Origin: Bugulina stolonifera | Taxonomy: Eukaryota > Bryozoa > Gymnolaemata > Cheilostomatida > Bugulidae | Direction: 5' to 3' | Assembly: GCA_935421135.1 (NCBI GenBank) | Contig: OW285196.1 | Coordinates: forward strand, 2,073,501 to 2,137,500 | Length of the DNA: 64,000 nt | In this document: positions 56,396-64,000 of the stretch, one piece after another | Layout of the letters: each line of letters begins with the position of its first letter | Numbering within the stretch: position 1 is the stretch's first letter | Program-made: the position numbers and the translations under genes | Notes under the pieces: generated by a model | The model's database searches: none | Told to the model about the DNA's origin: nothing | The model's input: only the letters and a program-made list of their open reading frames with translations

Positions 56396-59228
56396 CACAT
56401 TATACAGTTTATTAAAACAGTTTTAAGGCACTGTCTTGTAATACCAGTTAAAAGCTTTGATAACCAAGTCAATGTACAATTACATAGTTTTGGATTTCTT
56501 TCACCCATGGCCTCCGCATCTTTTTCATCACTGGTGGCGGTTCTCTTGAGCAGAGCGAATTCCCTTTTCATATATCTAAAATACAGAACATTTCACTTGT
56601 CTTTTGCTGCAGCAACATTTTTCCATAAAGTAGTCCAAATAGCATCTCTATGGGAGATTAGCGACACTCCTTAAACCTTCATAAAATGCTGTCAAGAGTG
56701 AAAAAGTTACCATAGCTGGGAAAACTGTGAGATTGTTGAAAATTATGCAAGGGATTGAACTTACATTGTACAATGTGCTTCCAGCTGTTATGTCTATAGC
56801 AGTTGGATCAAGTCTAGGCCTATGAATTTGTCTGCTCCCCCTACAGTTCATTCACCTCTTCAGCTATCTGTTATGTAATACATGTACATTACAAATTAGT
56901 ATCAACTTATTAGACCTGTGAAAGTACAGAAAGCGCTAAGGGTTCCATCTCAACATGAATGCTAATCTACATGCACATGTACATGTAAATAAGGGGTAAA
57001 AATCCATGTAACAACCTACAGTTTTCAAGCAGTATAATGTTAGTAGCGGTATAAAATTATTGTATAGTGCAAGATTTAGATTGCTGTAAAATTGCAGTAT
57101 TAGGACAAGATGCTAAGCATATGCTACAAAGCAATGCAAATTGAAGAGCATAGATTATTTCTTGTTACTCTGGCCAAACCAAAAGTGATGCTATTAGCGC
57201 ATTTAGTCTCAAATAAGGGCTGTTGTACTTGCTGTGGAAAACTATAATATTAATTAATTAATTAGCTGATTTTCACATCAGAATAATGTACACAATGTAC
57301 TTGTTAAATGCTGGCTTGCATCATATGATTGGTCTCTAAGTGTATCAAGGTACTTTCTCCAACTAACCTTTCAACTCATTTGTATCTGTATATGTAGTGC
57401 ATGTGGCTTATCCTGAATAAACTTCTATTTTCAGTAATAGACAAATAGTTGCTTAGATCCTGCACTGTCCGCTTACTCATCAATTATTGAAGCTGCCCTT
57501 CATTAAGAAAACATTCTACAATAGAAAGTCTACAGAGAGTAAGTTTCCTGCAAATACCATTTACATGTATACCGATAGAAACATTATAATATGGTTGTAC
57601 TATACAACAGACTAGCAAACGCAACCCAAATTAGAAGTTTCAGTTTTGGAACATAATAAGAACATACTGCTCCATTAATGGAGACCATGGCGCATAATGG
57701 TAGTGGGTACTGAGATAGAGTACGAAGTTGAATTTAAACACTACAATGATACTCACTGATGCTGGCTACAATTCTTTCTTGACACACATGGAGATTAAGT
57801 CAACTAAAGTTGCCTAAGACCTACAAAAACACAGATTATTCAGACATACATGTAGATAACTAAACAAGAGAAATTATTTGTGTGCCACAGATTATTCTTG
57901 AATATCATGATTTTTCTTAATTTTGGTAGGTGGAGGCAGAGCAATGTAAGTGTGTAGGCCTATGCCCTGTAATGGTAGCACATTACTTGGAAGAAATTGA
58001 AACAAATAATATTCGAAACGGCAAGATGGATGCAGTTACTCTTGTATTAGTGGTATTGGTACACTTTATGCTTTAATATCTCCTAAAATGTATATAATCG
58101 TAAAGGACGTTAAATAGCTTAACAAAAAGTGAACCTTATAGCCACTGTATAGTCTAATATTATTAAGGATAGAGCTACACACATTTCTTTAACGGGCAAC
58201 ATTTACTGAAAAAAGTTTACATAATTCAAACATATTATTCCATGGAAGATACACTCTTACTCAGGTTATACATAACTCATTTACAAGCCTCGGTTTACCA
58301 TCCTTCAAGACAATATCTTTTTCAATACTGTTGGAAATTCCCCACTGGAGACAAATCCAGCTGGGACAAATGTTTACTAGTTTAATACATACCAATATTA
58401 GGCATACTTGGACGGCCCACCTCAGCAAACCAGATCATTCAGAATATCCATGTCCATGCCTATGCTAACATGAAAAATATCATTATTACATTGTGTATTA
58501 ATTCTTCCTATGCACTAAATCTTTAGACTGATGGTCAAGTGGTGTAAACATTTACTATATTACAGCAGCAACCAAAAAAATGAAATGTTTTGAAAGATAA
58601 CCATGGACCTGTATTAACTCCAATATATTTCCTACATGAATAGGCCAATAACAACTAGAAAAGCAGGTTCTTACATAATATTTAAAGCTTCTATCAATTT
58701 CCCAACTAACCAGACTGAGCTTTATCACATAATGAATTGAAGCAAAAAAAGCAAAAGCTAGGAAGTGACTAAGCAAATTCTCAGTAACTTGCACAACTAA
58801 CAGTCTACAGATCATGCAATCTAGGTTAAGCAAAGAGAGCTGAAGAAGATTAGAAGATCTCGGACCGGTAATGTAAAGGGTTGACAACAGACAAGGGTAG
58901 AACATAAAAGACTAACAGCAAACAAATTGTATGACACCAGAAGCAGTGGTTTCAGCTGCGGAAGAAGTACAATGTACATGTAGATGTAAGTGGGATGGCT
59001 CTATGCTAGAGTAGGCCTAATGAGCTAAAGATTCAGTGAAATCTGGTAGCAGTGGCTGTGTTACTTATTGCTATCACCCCTGCAACAACTACTAGCACTA
59101 ATACTGCGATGAATACTACTGTAGGTGCTACCACTAACTGCTGCTGCTGCTGGTGCTGCAGCTCTGCCTCACTTCTACTTCCTACTATGAAGACTACTAC
59201 CATTATTCCGCCTCATCTCTCTTCCGAC

Positions 59229-59649
59229 TACATAGGACTACTATCACCACCAGTACTACTGCTACAACTACTACTGCCACTATTGCTGCTGCTGCTACTA
59301 CTAATACTACCACCACCACTACCATTACTACTACTACCACTACCACTACTACTACTACTACTACTACAACAACGACTGCCACTACTGCTGCTGCTATTAC
59401 TACTACTACTACTACTACTGCTACTACTATTACTACCAGTACTACTGCTATAATTGCTGCTACTACTACTACTGCTGATGCTACTACTACTACTACTACT
59501 GCTGCTACTACTGCTGCTGCTACTATTAATACTACTGCTGCTACTACTACTACTACAGCTACTACTAGAGCTGTTCCTAGAGCTACTACAATTGCCACTG
59601 CTACACGTAGGGCCTACTACTACAACTACTACTGCAATTACTGCTGCCA

Positions 59650-59682
<33 letters not shown>

Positions 59683-60073
59683 TTACTACTACTGCTGCTA
59701 CTGCTACTACTACTACTACTGCCGCTGCTGCCACTACTACTACTGCTACTACTATTACTACAACTACTACTACTAGTACTACTACTACTACAACAACTAC
59801 TGCCACTACTGCTGCTGCTATTACTACTACTACTACTACTGCTACTACTATTACTACCAGTACTACTGCTATAATTGCTGCTACTACTACTACTGCTGAT
59901 GCTACTACTACTACTACTACTGCTGCTACTACTACTGCTGCTACTATTAATACTACTGCTGCTGCTGCTACTACTACTACTACAGCTACTACTAGAGCTG
60001 TTCCTAGAGCTACTACAATTGCCACTGCTACACGTAGGGCCTACTACTACAACTACTACTGCAATTACTGCTG

Positions 60074-60138
<65 letters not shown>

Positions 60139-60360
60139 ACTGCTACTACTGCTACTGCTGCTACTACTACTACAGCTGATACTACTACTACTACTATTGC
60201 TACTACTACTGCTGCTGCTACTACTACTACTGCTGCTGCTACTACTACTACTACAGCTGATACTTCTACTACTAGGCTACTGCTGCTACTATTGCTATTG
60301 CTGCTGTTGCTACTACTACTACTGCTGCTACTACTACTGCTGCTGATACTACTACTGCTG

Positions 60361-60395
<35 letters not shown>

Positions 60396-61420
60396 GCTAC
60401 TGCTGCTACTACTACTACAGCTGATACTACTACTACTACTACTACTGCTGCTGCTGCTACTACTACTACTGCTGCTGCTACTACTACTACAGCTGATACT
60501 ACTACTACTAGGCTACTGCTGCTACTATTACTATTGCTGCTGTTGATACTACTACTACTACTACTGCTTCTGCTACTACTACTACTGCTGCTGCTACTAC
60601 TGCTGCTGCTACTACTACTACAGCTGATACTACTACTACTAGGCTACGGCTGCTACTACTACTATTGCTGCTGTTGATACTACTACTACTACTACTGCTT
60701 CTGCTACTACTGCTGCTGCTACTACTACTGCTGCTGCTACAACTACTGCTGCTGCTACTACTACTGCTGCTACTACTACTGGCACTATTGCAGCTGCTAC
60801 TGCTGCTGCTACTACTGCTGCTGCTACTACTGCAACTACTGCTGCTATTACTACTACTGCTGCTGCTGCTGATGCTACTACTACTGCTACTACTATTACT
60901 ACTACTACTACTACTGCCATAATTGCTGCTACTACTACTACTGCTGCTGCTGCTACTACTACTACTACAGCTACTACTAGAGCTGTTCCTAGAGCTACTA
61001 CAATTGTCACTGCTACACATACTACTACAGCCACTACACCAGGTACTACTAGAGTTACTACTACAGCTATAACTACCAGAGCCACTACTATAACCACTAC
61101 TAAAGCTACTACAGCGACTACCACAGCTGCTACTATAGCTGCTACTAGGGCTACTGCTAGAGCTACTGCTACAGCTACTACAACAGCTACTGTTGCTTTT
61201 ATTGCCTCTACCGTTTCTCCTACTATTACTATTGCTTTTCCTACTAGTGCTGCTGTTACTGCTCCTACTATGGCCACTGCTGCTGCTTCTACTACTTCTA
61301 CTACTACTACCACTGCAGCTACCAGTGCCGCTACTACAACTGCTACCACTACTGCCACTGCTACCACTACTGCCACTGCTACCACTACTACTACTACTGT
61401 TGATGCTATAACCCTGAAGC
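59229..61420. repeat. CTA/CTG triplet tract with higher-order repeats, about 2.2 kb
   Basis: Almost pure ACT, GCT and ACC-type triplets. A longer block with 'agagctgttcctagagctac' and 'cacgtagggcctactactac' recurs at about 59567 and 59994 (427-base period), and a diverged copy is at 60979, so the tract grew by segment duplication as well as slippage. All frames are open as Leu, Thr, Ala, Tyr or Ser runs. These are artefacts. Confidence 0.9.
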
Positions 61421-61479
61421 TACCGCCGCTACTGCTACTACCCCTGCTACTCCTACTAGTGCTAATGGGAGTCACATTA

Positions 61480-64000
61480 AAATAAATTGAATACCACATC
61501 ATCGGTAGAACCAGACAATAATGGTATATGTACATCTCTTCAGTTTTAAATTCCATTCAGCAATGGTGAGGGTCCGGATGACTGATCAGGATGCAGAAGA
61601 TCAAGGTGCACTAAATGTTAATGAGACTTAAAAGGACGAAGTCAGAGTACAGCACTGGCTTCAGGCTGACATCCGCCTACAGGTTGTAATCTTGGTGCCT
61701 GCAAGCCATCGCTGCTGATCTGTATCCAATGACAGGGTCTCAGAGCAAGTCCAGTCTGACGAAGGCTACCCATTTCAAACATTTGATCATAAACTTTTAC
61801 AACTCTATGACTGAGTCAGCCAAGATTGAGTTGAAGTAGAATTAACACATTATTACAACCACAATGAGCTCTACAGTTGTTTCTGGTACCAACAATACTC
61901 TAGAGGTCTCTGTTGTGTATCTATAAAGGATGAGCCCTGAAAGCCCACTCTTGCTTTGTTTCGAGAAGAACAGCTGAGTTCCAGAAGAGCAGCAGGATTC
62001 TATTGTGGTTTATGACCACATTATTAAAGTCTGTTATTGCAATCTGAAGATACCTCCAGATCTGTTTGGGGGGCATTCAGTACAGTACAGTAGAGCGCTG
62101 CGCTGTCTTGGTCTGTGGTATTCAAATGTGTTGATCATAGTCAATTGATATGGAAATGTGCTGTGACAGCCCTAGGGCCTCGATGTATTCATTTCAGTTG
62201 AGCTAGAGCTTCCACAGCAATTGTAATAAAATCCGTAATGAAGCCTATGGTTTCCATATTGCCAACCAGGTCTACAATCTTGTTGCTGTAAATTGCTGTT
62301 CATGATTTATTACTGTGTTGTACATTTCACCAACTAGGCCTATAGTTTGCAGTCAGAAACTGATGAAGTAGTGGCATAGGCTATATATATTTGCTCTTTT
62401 TGGTTGATATGGAAGCAGATTTCTTCTTGCTCCCGATTCAGTAGCTACTAATCAATCCTCTGCTACCATAAAAACCTTTATAGGCAGAATTAACAGGCAC
62501 TTGGGAAAAGAATGAGGGCTGCAGGACTGCAACAGGGCAGGTATAATAATAATTCCCATGGTTCCAAACATGGCAATGGGTATTCTCCAGTGACCTGATT
62601 GATCATTCATTGATCATTAGCATTAAGTTATCGGATTTACAGCAAGCATTAGTTGGAAGCAATAGCAAATAAGTAAGTTCACTAAATTTAATACCAATCA
62701 ATAACAACATGAAGAAAGCATAAAGACATGATAATTATAATTAATATTAATAATTTAATACATGTGATGATGGCGAAACTTCCAATTTTGAATTTAATAA
62801 ATATTTATATTTGTTCAATACATACATACATGTAGGGCCTACACTATGACTATTTAGGCCTTAAGTACTATAACTACTATAGATATACTAATGAAATGTA
62901 AATAATAATTATCATACTATGATATTTTAACCAGTGAAGTTGAAACTTAAATTAATAATATTTTTAAAATAATAATAATTACAATATAATTTAATATTTA
63001 TATTAATTAAATATTAATATTACATATTTTATAATATCCTATTAGGCCTACTTTTAGTGATTCAACTGATTTCTACCTGATATTCTGATCGCTTGATTTC
63101 GAAATCCTAAATTAAAATTAATTAAATTGTACTACGCTTTTCCTTCATTTTAGAGAGTAGGTCATGAGCAGAGAAGTATTTTCTAACGATGCATGTTGGA
63201 TTCACTTTAACCAACAGGAACGCTATTGCATTGCAAATAACAATACTCGCTAGCTTTGATTTCTTGCCAGCTAAAATATCAATCTCTAAATTAGGTAGCT
63301 GATGCAAGTTTTGTTCACATATCTAGGTGCTATCACAAAGCATCCTAAACATCAGTCTAAAATAATTTCTATGCAATGGAAACATTATGAGTTTCACTTT
63401 GCTGGGCACAAGAGAAGACAACTCCAATTGCACTGTTTAAATGATCAAGAGAAGACAATCACTGCAATAAAGGCTGACTCTTGGAAAACATCACAATTAG
63501 CCAATGAAAAAGTCACACATTGTGGCCTTCATCATTGATGAATCATGCTTCAATGATTATTAACCCAATGCCTACAGTGGTAATTCTTTTAAAATAATGC
63601 ACCGCGTTGTCATTTCAGGGGACCCCCCTGAAATGACAACATAGCGTATTGACATATTTTTGCAATGCGTACTGTAGTTGTTTTTGGCCAGGGATGGGCT
63701 GGTCTGCTATCAATGTTGGTATTGACACTGTAGAGCAAATTGATTGATTGAGGACAGAATGATGAATTCATAGTCTAATATCCCTCTAGTATCAATCCAA
63801 ATGCTGCATTCTCAATTACACCAAAGGAAAATGTGGGATGTTTCTAGTAACTGCTGGCACATACATGTATACTATTACATGTCCTTACCTAGACAGTAAA
63901 AATATTTTAGTAATCAGGTAAAATATTGCGTAAGAGGAAATCATAGTGCTAAGTACTGCTGTAGCTTCTAGTTAACATGTCTCATTAGTCCATTGAGTTT
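61480..64000. other. Host non-coding DNA to the window end
   Basis: No supported gene. AT-rich 62700-63050. A hairpin lies at 63606-63640. The open frame at 63302-63538 has no family motif. Confidence 0.5.
63606..63640. repeat. Hairpin, 16-bp stem with 3-base loop
   Basis: GTTGTCATTTCAGGGG and its exact reverse complement enclose ACC. Compare the hairpin at 46366-46398, which has the same architecture but a different stem. Confidence 0.7.

Larger units (their letters stand above)
52751..59051. other. Host non-coding DNA, 6.3 kb
   Basis: No supported gene. Palindromic TACATGTACATGTA clusters occur (for example 54150-54190), with a MITE at 55446-55627 and short tandem repeats at 56306-56395. 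Short open frames lack splice support or motifs. Confidence 0.5.

Noticed and set aside
56306..56674. 122-aa open frame with repeated Ala-Ser-Val.
   Set aside because: The start is a tandem repeat and the rest has no motif or splice support.
59052..61556. Poly-Leu, poly-Thr, poly-Ser and poly-Tyr open frames.
   Set aside because: Triplet-repeat artefacts in every frame.

Overview
The window is nuclear DNA of a eukaryote, most likely a marine invertebrate animal and possibly a sponge. Nearly all genes are split by GT-AG introns, the background is AT-rich and gene-poor, TACATGTA-type palindromes are scattered through it, and several kinds of DNA transposon are nested in each other. The species assignment is a guess from texture only.

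Two Maverick/Polinton-type (virus-like) elements dominate. Both have the same terminal inverted repeats (TIRs), beginning 5'-AGTAGTATAGTCAGTGC and ending in the reverse complement, and each is flanked by its own perfect 6-bp target duplication. Element A (6156-15126, 9.0 kb, duplication GGTGAC) has no replication or capsid gene. It carries two divergent spliced genes around a 1.25-kb tandem array: a five-exon ankyrin protein that resembles I-kappa-B (leftward), and an unknown gene interrupted in frame by TGA (rightward). Element B (18356-43175, 24.8 kb, duplication ACCGTA) carries the morphogenesis and integration genes, all leftward: adenain-like protease, major capsid, core-like protein, penton, retroviral-type integrase with chromodomain, membrane-active-type protein, packaging ATPase, several small proteins and a 443-aa unknown. 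No family B DNA polymerase is visible in either element. Both share a tandem array built on ACATCGGG with promoter motifs beside it. A reasonable reading is that A is a non-autonomous relative moved by B-like machinery, and that a polymerase would come from elsewhere or was lost from B.

The middle of element B (22.1-36.8 kb) has been invaded by host transposons: a 1.06-kb hAT-type MITE (8-bp duplication), an 8.86-kb Mutator-like element (MULE; 142-bp TIRs, 9-bp duplication TCCACATAC), and a 520-bp CACTA-ended MITE. The MULE encodes two leftward spliced genes: a transposase whose N-terminus is a run of SUMO-interaction-like motifs, and a compact eight-exon ubiquitin-specific protease with its Cys box, zinc-ribbon cysteines and His box in place. 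I consider this pairing the most unusual observation here.

The flanks (1-6149, 15133-18349, 43182-64000) are mostly non-coding host DNA. They hold two tiny two-exon genes for secreted peptides with similar signal-peptide exons (2684-3027 and 45142-45405), a possible spliced transcript (50213-52750), nested hAT MITEs (48215-49657), degenerate GC-rich tandem repeats (15780-16750) and a 2.2-kb CTA/CTG triplet tract (59229-61420).
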